Both the position numbers and the translations under genes were made by a program. A stretch of 40,273 nt of DNA from Paludibacteraceae bacterium (GTDB taxonomy: Bacteria; Bacteroidota; Bacteroidia; Bacteroidales; Paludibacteraceae): contig JAGCWQ010000236.1 in the NCBI GenBank assembly GCA_017961765.1, positions 1 to 40,273 of the forward strand, in the 5' to 3' direction. Numbering within the stretch: the first letter of the stretch is position 1; each line of letters begins with the position of its first letter. The notes under the pieces were generated by a model, which saw only the letters and a program-made list of their open reading frames with translations, was not told where the DNA came from and did not search any database. Positions 25,078 through 34,838 of this stretch are shown piece after piece.

Positions 25078-28000
25078 TTACTTTTTATTCACCCTCACCT
25101 TCAACAAGACATCGTCATCGTCCAACGACTGCAAGAAGAGGATCTCAAAGCCTCTATAGAAGGAGAGTTGATCAACAAGCGGCGTATCATCATTCAAGTC
25201 GAAGACACCTATAATCTGACCCAACGCATTGAATGCACGATACTTTCCTGCCACCACTTTCGCCTTAACCGGAATCTCGATTGGCAAGGATTGAGCACAA
25301 CCCTTATCCGTCAGAAGTTCCAAGTTCATGTTGAAGACATCATCTTTCGTCGTAGTGAACGAAGTTGTCCAAGGATGATTTTCTATCATACCATCCATTG
25401 ATTCTGCATACTTACCACCCAAGAGACCCAAATCGGAGTACCATTTTTCTGTAAGAATGACAGCACCATTGTCCTCCAACTCGTAATTCAAAACGAACTC
25501 CTCACCAGAATAGACCTCCTTAGCCAAAACCGTAGCCTTTGGCATCGGGCTAACTGTAATCGGAACGAGCAACTCGCTAGAGCAATCGCCCAAGCTACCT
25601 GTCAGTTTCACCGTATAAGTCTCGCCCAAGGCAAGTTCCTCAGAAGTGTACGTTGCATAATCACTTGGTTCCTGATCATCCCAAGCATACAGGATGCCAT
25701 CCTCACGACCGTCCGCCAACAATTCAGCCGACTCGCCTTCACAAGGCTCCGTATTACCAGAATAGTGGAGTTTTGGTTTCTCCACAGGAGTCAACGTATG
25801 CTTTGCATAGAGCTTACACCTGCCGTTATCTCCGACCAAATAGAGCGTCTTCTCTTGCGTAACACCAGAGAGCTCATACTCTGCACCCTCCGCTATGGAA
25901 GTTGCATCCTCCGCCACTTGTGGGTCTTTGTCATACCACGTATAAGAAACGGAAGAAGATGGATTAGAGGCTGTCAAGAGGGCATCCATACCGGAACAAA
26001 CCTGCTTTGCACCTAAAATCTTAAAGACAGATGTAGTAGGCGTAATCTTCTTTGATAGAGATGCCTTACAGCCATAAACATCTTTTGCAGAGACAACATA
26101 AGTTGTAGGCGTTGAGATTACAGCTGAAAGTTGATCAATCGTACTCAACGTATCCTTGACGTTCTTCTTTTTCCATACATACGAAGTTTCGTTCTCCTTC
26201 TCCTCATCTGTACGCTTCACGGTCAAAGTGAAGAGAGAGTCGGCACAAAGATTCTGGCTCTCTATGCTGAGGACAGGCAAGCTATGGACTACCACCTTAA
26301 CCACAGAATCCGTAGAACAACCACGGCTGTCGTCCACATGCAAAGCATAGAAGAAGGTGCCCACGGAATCCATTGGGAAAGTCAACACTCCGTCAGAAAG
26401 CGTATCGTTTCCTGCCGTCCATGCATAGCCTGTAATCGTAGCAGAACTCTTTGCTGTAGGAGTCAACTTCAAAGTAGCATGTTGACAAATGCTCTTCTTA
26501 CCAGAAATGGTCAACTTAGGGTTAGCATAAACCGTCAAAGTCGTATCCTTGTGGGAAGTACATCCGCCCTGAGTACCCGTCAAACGAACCGTTGTCTTTT
26601 TCGCATAGAAATCAGTATAGACAGGTCCTTCGCCCTTCTCTTCGCCAGCGATAGACCATACATATTTCGTCTGTGTACCCGCCGAATCCAAGAGATTGGA
26701 GCCCGTCAGAGTCAAATCACGACCTCCACAGATAATCGACCTATCGCCGCTGACAACCAACTTCGGAGTAGCAATCGGAGTCACGACAAACGAAGCCGTT
26801 GCCTTACAATGCAAGCCGAGCGTATCCGTCACCGTCACCTTGTAGGTACGGACAGCCGTCACCTTAGGTGAAATGATGCTATCCGTAGATTTGTTGTTCC
26901 AGAGATAAGAGACTCCCCTATCCGTCTTGGCAACAAGCGTATTCTTCGAACCCGAACATGTCAACGAATCACCCTCGATAGACACCTTAGGCAAAGCCTC
27001 AACCGTCACAGGCACCTGAATTTCGGAAGAACAGCCATTCGCAGCAACACCTTTCAACGTGAAGAGGCTATCGCTCTTCAATGCCAACTTCAACGGATTG
27101 ACAGACTTGCCGTTCCAATAGTATTTCTTAGCGCCGACACCCTTCAAGTTCAAAGTGCTGCCACTACAGATAGCCGTAGCACCTTCGACTGAAATGGCAG
27201 GGCTTTCCTTTATTTTAATTGCAATCTTCTTCTCTACAGAACAAATGTCATGCGTAGCGACAATCGAAACCGAAGTATCCGCCGACGGCAACAATGTATA
27301 GAGCGACTCCGTCGAACCGTTGCCCCATTGCCATTGAGTATCTGTCTGTTTCGTAGAGGCACGAAGCTTAACTGTATCACCGAGACAAACAGACGAATCA
27401 CCCTTGATGGTGAGAACCGGATTCTTGACTGCCGTGATTGTCAAAGAAGCAGTAGCCCTACAACCATACTCGTTCTTTCCGACTACACTGTATTTCCGTT
27501 TTGCATCAACAGTGACATCACAATAATCCAACAAAGAGCCGTCGCTCCAAACATAGGAAAGAGCGCCTTGCGCCTGCAAACGCACGGTCGAATCTTGACA
27601 GACACGGGTATCACCCAAAAGTTTCACTTGCGGACTTGGATAGAGATAAATTCTCTTCGAAGCCGTCACCTTACATCCATGATCATCAATTCCCGTCAAC
27701 TTATAGGTCGTCGCTTTCTTCATCACCACATCTCGGTAAGAGAACGAAGAACTATCTCCCCACAAATAAGAGACGCAAGTAGGCGATTGAGCCAACAAAC
27801 GGGTCGTATCTCCCTTACATACCGAATCAGGAGCTTCGATAGCCAACTTCGGCCACTCGAAGATATTAACAGGAACCGTTATCGATGAGAAGCAACCGAA
27901 CTCGTTATATCCAGACAATCTATAGGTTGTTGCCGTAGGTTTTTCCACAACCAAAATTGAATCGGTCTTGTTGTCCTTCGCATCGCCCCAGAAATAGGAT

Positions 28001-31000
28001 TCTGCACCGACTGCATGCAACTCCAACCTCTCGCCCTTACAAAGATCCGTTCTACCCTCTACACCCAAAACTGGGAGTGGGTTCACCACGAGATGGACAG
28101 GCCTTTGCGTCGTACAAGCACCATAAGTGGCTTGGACATAAATTTGCGAAGAACTATCAGGAACAGTTGAGAAGACTGGACTGACAGAGCCATTACTCCA
28201 TCTCCATGTTGTGGATGGGAAGTTGGTCTTAGCCGCAATCGTAAGCGTGTCACCTTTACAAACAACTGTATCGCCCAAAATCGTGATTTCTGGTTTTTCC
28301 ACGGCTTTTAAATGAATAGCTGCAGAGTTGGAACAACCATTTTCATCCCATCCTATCAATCTATATGTAGATGTGTTATCAAAGACCACATCCGTATAAT
28401 CCAACGTAGATCCATCACTCCACTGATAAGAGACTGCACCCTGTCCGAACAAACGAGCCGTATCTCCGAAGCATCCCTCTGATGGTCCTAGTATACGAAC
28501 TTGTGGCAAAGGCAAAACAGAAACTAAAACATTAGTCGTCATAGAACAACCTTCGCTGCTCACACCCGTCAAAGTATAAAATCCTCCTTCTGTGAGATTA
28601 GTCAAATATAACTCAGCTCCAGGTTTCTCATTTGCCTCCCATTGATAAGTTTCGGCTCCCTGCGCCGTCAAGACCAAATCGCCACCTTTACAAACAGAAG
28701 GTTTCTCTTTGAGAGACAAAACCGGCAATGGATTAACAGGGACAATCGCCGTCACTTCCGAGCGACAACCGTCCATCGTAACACCCGTCAATCTCACCAA
28801 GGTATCAGATTCCACCTTGACAAGAGTAGCGACAGAAGTAGAGGAGTCGGAATTAACAGACCAATGCCATACGTCCGCATCACCCGAAGCAGTCAACATG
28901 ATAGAATCACCCTCGCAAATCGGATGAACACCCTCGATAGCGATCGTCGGGTTCTTCATCACCTCCATCGTCTTAGAGGTTTGATTGGAACATCCGTATC
29001 GATCATATCCCTCAACGGTATAGGTATGCACACCAGGATTAGTAAACGTCACGTGTAAAGAGTCGTAAAATTTGCCTGTTTCATCCCAGCAACGGAAATT
29101 GTCGCATTCTTCGGAATCCACACCAAAGACATAGCTCACTCCTTCACACACCTTTTCAAAATTAGGATCTACGATGGAAAGCGTCGGCAACTCTCGGACA
29201 TCCACCACAACGGAACGAGTTGAAGAACATCCCCAACCATCAGTTCCCTTCACTATATATAGTTTCTTCTCTGTAACATTGCCCTCTTCCAAGTGAGGAG
29301 TTATGGTACCATTGCTCCACTCATACACATCAGCTCCACTAGCAATCAACGTCACAGTGCCACCCTTACAGATAAGAGTTTCTCCCGAGATAGAGAGGTC
29401 AGGCAAAGGCCTCGTCTTAATTTCAGCACTGATGGTCGAAATACAAACATTCGATTGTCCGTACAACCGCACCACCGTATCTGTTACCACATTAGAAAGT
29501 GTCGTTGTAGCCGAAGTGTCGCCTGTTGACCATTGCCAATATTCCGCATCACCAGAAGCCTCCAACGTAATCGAGCCGCCCGCACATACAGGACGAACAC
29601 CTTCGATAGAGATAGTTGGAGCCTTTAACACTTCAAAAGTTATCGTTTCCTCTGATTGACATCCATAAGAGTCAACACAAACAACCGAATATTGCTGTAT
29701 GCCTGCCGTGTCAAACGTCAAAAGGCAAGACGGCCCCTCCGTTCCATTCGACCAATAATAATCGAAATAAGGCATAACACAACAAGTGTCAGGGATATAA
29801 TACTTAGTTGTATCAATCGTCGCATGAAGAGGCAACCAATCTCCTTCACAAAATTGGTTTGACAAAGGAAGCCCCTCAATCAAAATAGACGGCAATGGAC
29901 GAACGTCGAGATAGTAATCCTTTTTCGAAGAACAACCATATTCATTTGTTCCCACTACAGTATATGTTGCCGAAGATGTCACATTCGGGATTTCCCAATC
30001 TGAAGATATAGTCAAAAGGGAATCCTTCTCATCATACCATTCGTATTTCTCGGCACCTTCCACAAACAAAGCAACCGATGAGCCATAACAAGCATGCGGC
30101 TTTTGACTTATAAACAAATCAGGGTAAGGGTTAAGTTGAACATTCACCACTTTCTCCTCTGTCTCCACATCTCCCGACTTCGACCTTCCCTTGACAATTA
30201 CGATTGTATTCTTATTAGGTGTAAAGGTGTACTCAGCACCTGTCGCTACAACAGTCTCCTTTTCGCCTTCAAGTACACGCCAAGTATATTCCAGTTCCTT
30301 ATCACAAAAAGCTTTCAACGTCACAGTTTCTCCTTGACAGACATTTCCTGGTCCTTCCACAGTAAACGAAGCCTTCTCTGTCACGAAAACGGTATGTTCC
30401 GCAGTGCTTCTGCACATATTTTCATCATAAGCCGTAACGACAAACGTCGTAGTGGTATCGAGTTCCATAGTAACACTCTTACCCACCCTTTCGACTGGAC
30501 GCCAATACCATACACGGACTGAATCCATAGATGCAGCCGTAACGACTGCCATGCCCCCCCGACTCACAAAGGAGGTACTCGCTAAGCTATCGATATGGAC
30601 TTCTGGCAATTTATGGATTACGACAGAAATATCCACCACAGAGGAACAACCACTCACATTCGTACCTTGAAGTCGATAGAGATGAGTTCCTGGCTCCAAA
30701 TTAGATGGAAGGACTGTATCCGATGGAACAACATGTCCATCGAAAACATACGTCTCTGCACCAGAGAAAGCGAGGCGGATCTCTTCTCCTTGACAAACCT
30801 CCGTCATTCCCATCACACTAAGGACTGGACTATCGTTCACTGTAATAGGGAACTCGACTTCAGTATGGCACCCCCCTTCCGAATTAACGACTGCCCGAAT
30901 CACAGTGGATTCAAATGCCGTAAATTCAATAGAAGGTCCAACATCACCCGTACTCCACGTTACCCGAGTATTTTCTGTCGAAACGACAGCGTCCAAACGA

Positions 31001-34000
31001 ATTATCTCTCCCTCACAAGCACTCGTTTTACCCTCAATTGTGACAACAGGTCTATCGGAAATGGTATAATTGAGAGACGCTTTCCTTTGACAACCTTCAA
31101 TAGTAACAGCCGTCACAGTAACGGATTGTATTTCGCTATACTGTTTTTTAGACATCTCCGGAGTATATCTTAAATCAGAGCCCTCGAATCTTCCCATAGG
31201 AGTAAGCCATTCATACTGCACTATCGAAGAATCACCTTCCGCCCACAAATGAAGTTCATCTCCAAGACATACATTTGGAGACTCTTGCACAAGCACATGG
31301 AAATCAGGAAGCGCCACAACACCAACATAGTGTGTATCCGTCGCCAAAATAACATTATCAGCATCCCTCACCTCCACAACATAAGTGCCTTCATCATCAA
31401 GGGAAGCATCTCTAATGAAAAGTTCACGGCCGCCGCCCATCGGGCTACCATTTCTTCTCCATTGATAAATATAGGTGGTATCCTCCACTCGTTTTCCATT
31501 CTCACTCACATGGGCAACTAACAAGAAAGAGGAACCTTCACAGACCTTATCATTACCCTCTATATCTACTTGCACAACCGTTTTCTCCTTCACGAAGAAT
31601 ACCCGTTCTGTATATTGCGAGCAAAGTCCATTAGAAACCCACAATCCAACTCTGTTCACCCCAGAATTCAAAGCCACGAGAGTGAAATCCTTCCCCGTTT
31701 GCGAAGGACCACCGTTCAATCTCCAAGTATAGCTATACTCATCCTTCGGACAGAAGGCATCTCCATATTTACCACAATCAGCATCTTCCCAAATGCTACT
31801 ATAAGGCTTGCAATGGTCTTCGCAGAAAACGTATGAATGGAAATGCAATGTATCCCCCATCTCCACGGTATCTCTATAATCCACTTCGGCTCTGCCTTCG
31901 ATAGCAACACTAAATGGAGAACGTCGAACAAATGTGGCTGAGTCCGCAGCACTCATACAGCCATCCTTTCCTGCTCGGACGGAAATGGTGTTCGTTCCCA
32001 CTCTTGCTTCTGAGCTATTAAAATAATGACTAGATTCTCCTAAAAATTCAGGTCGGTCATTAATCCTCCAATAATAATCATAAGCATCTTCCGAAGATGG
32101 GGTCGTCCTTGCATGTGCATAAACCGTATCGCCATAGCAGATATCTGATATCGAGTCAAGACTCACGACCGGAGCGCTCACGGTATGGACAGTTATGGTA
32201 TCCCACCTGTAACAACCATTTCTATTGTTTGCTTGCACAACATAAGTATAATCCTTATCTGGTTCGTAAACCGTCGTTTTGCGAATACCATCCTTCGACT
32301 GCCACTTTTGAGGGAAGCCCTCCCTTGTCCATATATAATCACAATCTGGTTCCCTTTTCTCGACAGACAACGTAATCTCCGTTTCTGGACAAGGATTTGG
32401 ATAATCCACCACTGCCTTCAGCTCGGGTTTCTTCATCGAAGCAACGAAAGCGGTTCTCTCATAACGGCACACTGGAGCACCACCCCATCCAGAAGAAGTC
32501 ACCACCAATCCGAAATAGCGGCGAGGTTCATCCTTCATTACACCCCTTATGCAGGGTTCATTACTAATCGGGCGAATGGTATCCAGTCTTCCCAAAGGAT
32601 CATCCAACTCATACCAACTATACGTATAGCCAGGGAATGAAGTACTGGGACACATTGTGAACTCATCGCCTTCACAAACCTTCACGTTTTCCAACCAATT
32701 ACCCGACAAGAACTCAGGGGAGTAAACGACAGAATCCTTGGTGTAGGAGTAGCCACACCATGTGAAGACCGTCAAAGTTATCTTGTATTCCCTATTCGGA
32801 TAATCAAAAGTAAAATAAGTCTCGTTACTATTGGAATAGTAAGAACCTTTAGGACTAGAAATTTTCCATAAGCAGGAATCAATTATGTCAGTTCCTTGAG
32901 AAAGAACTTTTGTAGTGTTGGTGAGGCGGACAAATCCACCGCACAAATCATCCATTCGGAAATCGGGACGTATATCAGGCTTTTCTTCCAAGCTATTTTC
33001 TCTAGGAAGTGGAGCATTCAAGCTAATCGTAGAACAGCCACGAGTATCGGTGGTGTCCATATTGATTGTACAATATATCGTTTCGTTATCGAGGATAGAA
33101 TCTTTTGGAATGTATGCGACATTCGGACGTAGGGGATCCACTTCAATTTCTGGAGCGCTCTTTCCGAGTTTCCATTTATAGGTACCATCAGCCGTTGAGA
33201 AACCATCTGGAGCCACTACCATCACTTTCGTTTCATCCTCCCAATAGCCTCTTATACAAGTAGGAACCACAAGATCCATCCTTCTCGTCTCCGCTTGGAA
33301 ATAGCCATAGGAGCTATGTCCACCAGCCACGATGGCATGAGTTCCGTCCGGGTCATTGTTCATCAAGCAATCGTGGTTCAAGACCTCAACACGGACTGTC
33401 TTTCCTACATATTTCCGCAAATCTGCATAACGGGTTCTCCATCCAGAATTGTAATAACGGGAAACATAAGATTTGGTTTGAGAATCAGACAAGACCGTCG
33501 CATAGTTCAAAAAGCAAGTTTGATTCACAGATCCCGTCGCATTTCCGACATTATGGGAAGCCAAATGATTTGCTGGCGCATTACAATTTTCAGTAAGGAA
33601 ACGAGATTGCTCCTCACCAATGCCACTGCCGTCAAAAAGAACCGTATTAGGACCTTGTGCGAAAGGAATAGCATGGAACATCGGTTGCATTCCCGGATAG
33701 TTGAGTTCAGGGTTGAATTCGGAGGCCGTCACATGTTGATTAGCGCAAGGAATTGTATCCCAACCATTTCCGTTACGCACCATGACATTGACGACCATCT
33801 CCGGATAACCATTTTCAGAGTGGTTATAGGAAGACTGAGGCGACGAAAGGATTGCCAAGAAACGGTATATCAGCAACGTAGAATTATTCGTCACCGTGAA
33901 ATCGTAGTACATACGCTCGGCACCCGCCCATGGGTTGTGCGCCTTCTTAGTATAGTTAACGTATGGATTGTGCCAATCCGTCGCTGTCAAACCTGCCTTA

Positions 34001-34593
34001 TCGTTTCCTACCCATCCGTTGGAGTGGGAACCATAGAACTCACATCCCGCATCATAGCAATGTTGCTTGTTGACTAAATAATTCACCGCAGGGAAATTCA
34101 CACGGTTTCCTTTCGAATCCTCCGTGTTAGGTCCACCCATCGTACCTTTTAACGTATAGCGGACAGCCGAATTTCCTTTCCATGGTTCGGGACGACCAAT
34201 ACGCATAACCCCCGACCGATTCTCCGCAGGCATGACGTAAAGAGGAATATACGAAAATTTTTCATCTTTCTCCCAGGAATTAGTAGGCCGCCAGAAACGG
34301 GCTTTCTCTTCCTCCTTCAATTCGACCGGATTATTACCGTTTGTCGCCGTAATGTCCATAATGGCAACTGGTTTGGAGTCCCCAACTGATTTGCGGTCCC
34401 ATATATAAGTGTATTCCGACGTAGCGCCTTTCAACGAAGTCGTATACCAACCGGTCTGGAATGTCCAACCCTTCTCTCCTTGAGAGAAATCCAGATTCGG
34501 TGTGTCTATGTTTTTAGTGTCTAAAGCGAACGTATAAGAGCAGGTCATTAAACTACCCGCAAGAATCGAGGCCAATAAAAATCTCTTTTTCAT
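25078..34593 (-). CDS. Giant multi-domain Ig/PKD-like surface adhesin, single head, T9SS-like end
   Basis: A 3171-residue paralogue of the neighbouring giant. The signal peptide spans residues 1-23 (SYTFA|L). One head domain occupies ~28-536 (NIDTPNLDFSQG to NMDTTDTRGC). A PKD-like region with CGG and FDYPNREYKITLTVF follows, then roughly 30 two-cysteine Ig-like modules. One segment (VYAHARTTPSSEDAYDYYW and on) is more divergent. A single six-module block A-F of 439 codons is followed by modules C', D and E, in the same order as in the larger giant. The last ~155 residues are about three-quarters identical to those of the larger giant by eye and end KVRVNKK. The start at ATG 34593 fits the signal peptide and the -7 box at 34617-34624; the longer frame from 34662 crosses the promoter. 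The role inferred is surface adhesion; the ligand is unknown. Confidence 0.85.
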   Translation of the reverse strand: MKKRFLLASILAGSLMTCSYTFALDTKNIDTPNLDFSQGEKGWTFQTGWYTTSLKGATSEYTYIWDRKSVGDSKPVAIMDITATNGNNPVELKEEEKARFWRPTNSWEKDEKFSYIPLYVMPAENRSGVMRIGRPEPWKGNSAVRYTLKGTMGGPNTEDSKGNRVNFPAVNYLVNKQHCYDAGCEFYGSHSNGWVGNDKAGLTATDWHNPYVNYTKKAHNPWAGAERMYYDFTVTNNSTLLIYRFLAILSSPQSSYNHSENGYPEMVVNVMVRNGNGWDTIPCANQHVTASEFNPELNYPGMQPMFHAIPFAQGPNTVLFDGSGIGEEQSRFLTENCNAPANHLASHNVGNATGSVNQTCFLNYATVLSDSQTKSYVSRYYNSGWRTRYADLRKYVGKTVRVEVLNHDCLMNNDPDGTHAIVAGGHSSYGYFQAETRRMDLVVPTCIRGYWEDETKVMVVAPDGFSTADGTYKWKLGKSAPEIEVDPLRPNVAYIPKDSILDNETIYCTINMDTTDTRGCSTISLNAPLPRENSLEEKPDIRPDFRMDDLCGGFVRLTNTTKVLSQGTDIIDSCLWKISSPKGSYYSNSNETYFTFDYPNREYKITLTVFTWCGYSYTKDSVVYSPEFLSGNWLENVKVCEGDEFTMCPSTSFPGYTYSWYELDDPLGRLDTIRPISNEPCIRGVMKDEPRRYFGLVVTSSGWGGAPVCRYERTAFVASMKKPELKAVVDYPNPCPETEITLSVEKREPDCDYIWTREGFPQKWQSKDGIRKTTVYEPDKDYTYVVQANNRNGCYRWDTITVHTVSAPVVSLDSISDICYGDTVYAHARTTPSSEDAYDYYWRINDRPEFLGESSHYFNSSEARVGTNTISVRAGKDGCMSAADSATFVRRSPFSVAIEGRAEVDYRDTVEMGDTLHFHSYVFCEDHCKPYSSIWEDADCGKYGDAFCPKDEYSYTWRLNGGPSQTGKDFTLVALNSGVNRVGLWVSNGLCSQYTERVFFVKEKTVVQVDIEGNDKVCEGSSFLLVAHVSENGKRVEDTTYIYQWRRNGSPMGGGRELFIRDASLDDEGTYVVEVRDADNVILATDTHYVGVVALPDFHVLVQESPNVCLGDELHLWAEGDSSIVQYEWLTPMGRFEGSDLRYTPEMSKKQYSEIQSVTVTAVTIEGCQRKASLNYTISDRPVVTIEGKTSACEGEIIRLDAVVSTENTRVTWSTGDVGPSIEFTAFESTVIRAVVNSEGGCHTEVEFPITVNDSPVLSVMGMTEVCQGEEIRLAFSGAETYVFDGHVVPSDTVLPSNLEPGTHLYRLQGTNVSGCSSVVDISVVIHKLPEVHIDSLASTSFVSRGGMAVVTAASMDSVRVWYWRPVERVGKSVTMELDTTTTFVVTAYDENMCRSTAEHTVFVTEKASFTVEGPGNVCQGETVTLKAFCDKELEYTWRVLEGEKETVVATGAEYTFTPNKNTIVIVKGRSKSGDVETEEKVVNVQLNPYPDLFISQKPHACYGSSVALFVEGAEKYEWYDEKDSLLTISSDWEIPNVTSSATYTVVGTNEYGCSSKKDYYLDVRPLPSILIEGLPLSNQFCEGDWLPLHATIDTTKYYIPDTCCVMPYFDYYWSNGTEGPSCLLTFDTAGIQQYSVVCVDSYGCQSEETITFEVLKAPTISIEGVRPVCAGGSITLEASGDAEYWQWSTGDTSATTTLSNVVTDTVVRLYGQSNVCISTISAEIKTRPLPDLSISGETLICKGGTVTLIASGADVYEWSNGTITPHLEEGNVTEKKLYIVKGTDGWGCSSTRSVVVDVRELPTLSIVDPNFEKVCEGVSYVFGVDSEECDNFRCWDETGKFYDSLHVTFTNPGVHTYTVEGYDRYGCSNQTSKTMEVMKNPTIAIEGVHPICEGDSIMLTASGDADVWHWSVNSDSSTSVATLVKVESDTLVRLTGVTMDGCRSEVTAIVPVNPLPVLSLKEKPSVCKGGDLVLTAQGAETYQWEANEKPGAELYLTNLTEGGFYTLTGVSSEGCSMTTNVLVSVLPLPQVRILGPSEGCFGDTARLFGQGAVSYQWSDGSTLDYTDVVFDNTSTYRLIGWDENGCSNSAAIHLKAVEKPEITILGDTVVCKGDTLTIAAKTNFPSTTWRWSNGSVSPVFSTVPDSSSQIYVQATYGACTTQRPVHLVVNPLPVLGVEGRTDLCKGERLELHAVGAESYFWGDAKDNKTDSILVVEKPTATTYRLSGYNEFGCFSSITVPVNIFEWPKLAIEAPDSVCKGDTTRLLAQSPTCVSYLWGDSSSFSYRDVVMKKATTYKLTGIDDHGCKVTASKRIYLYPSPQVKLLGDTRVCQDSTVRLQAQGALSYVWSDGSLLDYCDVTVDAKRKYSVVGKNEYGCRATASLTITAVKNPVLTIKGDSSVCLGDTVKLRASTKQTDTQWQWGNGSTESLYTLLPSADTSVSIVATHDICSVEKKIAIKIKESPAISVEGATAICSGSTLNLKGVGAKKYYWNGKSVNPLKLALKSDSLFTLKGVAANGCSSEIQVPVTVEALPKVSIEGDSLTCSGSKNTLVAKTDRGVSYLWNNKSTDSIISPKVTAVRTYKVTVTDTLGLHCKATASFVVTPIATPKLVVSGDRSIICGGRDLTLTGSNLLDSAGTQTKYVWSIAGEEKGEGPVYTDFYAKKTTVRLTGTQGGCTSHKDTTLTVYANPKLTISGKKSICQHATLKLTPTAKSSATITGYAWTAGNDTLSDGVLTFPMDSVGTFFYALHVDDSRGCSTDSVVKVVVHSLPVLSIESQNLCADSLFTLTVKRTDEEKENETSYVWKKKNVKDTLSTIDQLSAVISTPTTYVVSAKDVYGCKASLSKKITPTTSVFKILGAKQVCSGMDALLTASNPSSSVSYTWYDKDPQVAEDATSIAEGAEYELSGVTQEKTLYLVGDNGRCKLYAKHTLTPVEKPKLHYSGNTEPCEGESAELLADGREDGILYAWDDQEPSDYATYTSEELALGETYTVKLTGSLGDCSSELLVPITVSPMPKATVLAKEVYSGEEFVLNYELEDNGAVILTEKWYSDLGLLGGKYAESMDGMIENHPWTTSFTTTKDDVFNMNLELLTDKGCAQSLPIEIPVKAKVVAGKYRAFNALGQIIGVFDLNDDTPLVDQLSFYRGFEILFLQSLDDDDVLLKVRVNKK
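27637..28953 (-). repeat. Single six-module block in the smaller giant adhesin
   Basis: This is 439 codons between the first cysteine codons at 28915-28917 (module A, HPICEGDS) and 27598-27600 (module C', RVCQDST). Types run A, B (LTAQGAETYQW), C (GWDENGC), D (WRWSNGSVSP), E (GAESYFW), F (SPTCVSYLW, FSYRDV). Confidence 0.78.
32985..34512 (-). repeat. N-terminal head domain of the smaller giant adhesin
   Basis: This is homologous to both heads of the larger giant: NIDTPNLDFSQGEKGWTFQT, YVMPAENRSGVMRIGRP, NCNAPANHLASHN, CFLNYATV, NHDCLMN, AGGHSSYGYFQAETR. Confidence 0.8.
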
Positions 34594-34616
34594 AACAAAA
34601 TCTTTCTTAACGATTA

Positions 34617-34648
34617 CAAATATACGCCTTAAAGCCCAAGGAAGCAAG
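34617..34648 (-). promoter_or_regulatory. Promoter of the 3171-aa adhesin gene
   Basis: On the minus strand CTTG (34645-34648) precedes TATATTTG (34617-34624) by 20 bp. The start of transcription near 34611 leaves a leader of under 20 nt before ATG 34593. Confidence 0.6.
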
Positions 34649-34774
34649 ACAGGAAGCAACAATAATTAACAAAAAGGCCGATTTGATTTGATTTTATTCA
34701 CAAAACGAGGTAAAAGAGGCAATTTTCAAGGGCAAAAGAGAGCCATAAGTAGAAGGTTCCCTCCGTTTCCACGC

Positions 34775-34811
34775 AAAAACGAGGGGTATCAGATGAATCC
34801 GACACCCCTCG
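34775..34811 (-). terminator. Terminator of the GH5 gene
   Basis: GAGGGGTATC (34781-34790) pairs with GACACCCCTC (34801-34810, one G-U pair), giving an 11-bp stem with the flanking C-G pair and a 10-nt loop. On the minus strand the stem is followed by TTTTTGCG. Confidence 0.85.
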
Positions 34812-34838
34812 CCCACTTGATATCATGATAAAATCGCG

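Noticed and set aside
25168-34077. Plus-strand open frames opposite the smaller giant adhesin gene
   Set aside because: They have the same shadow character, with no family motifs or start signals.
11817-34593. CRISPR array or DNA-level tandem repeats
   Set aside because: The periodic signal is a protein-level ~75-residue module with diverged DNA. There are no short identical direct repeats with spacers.
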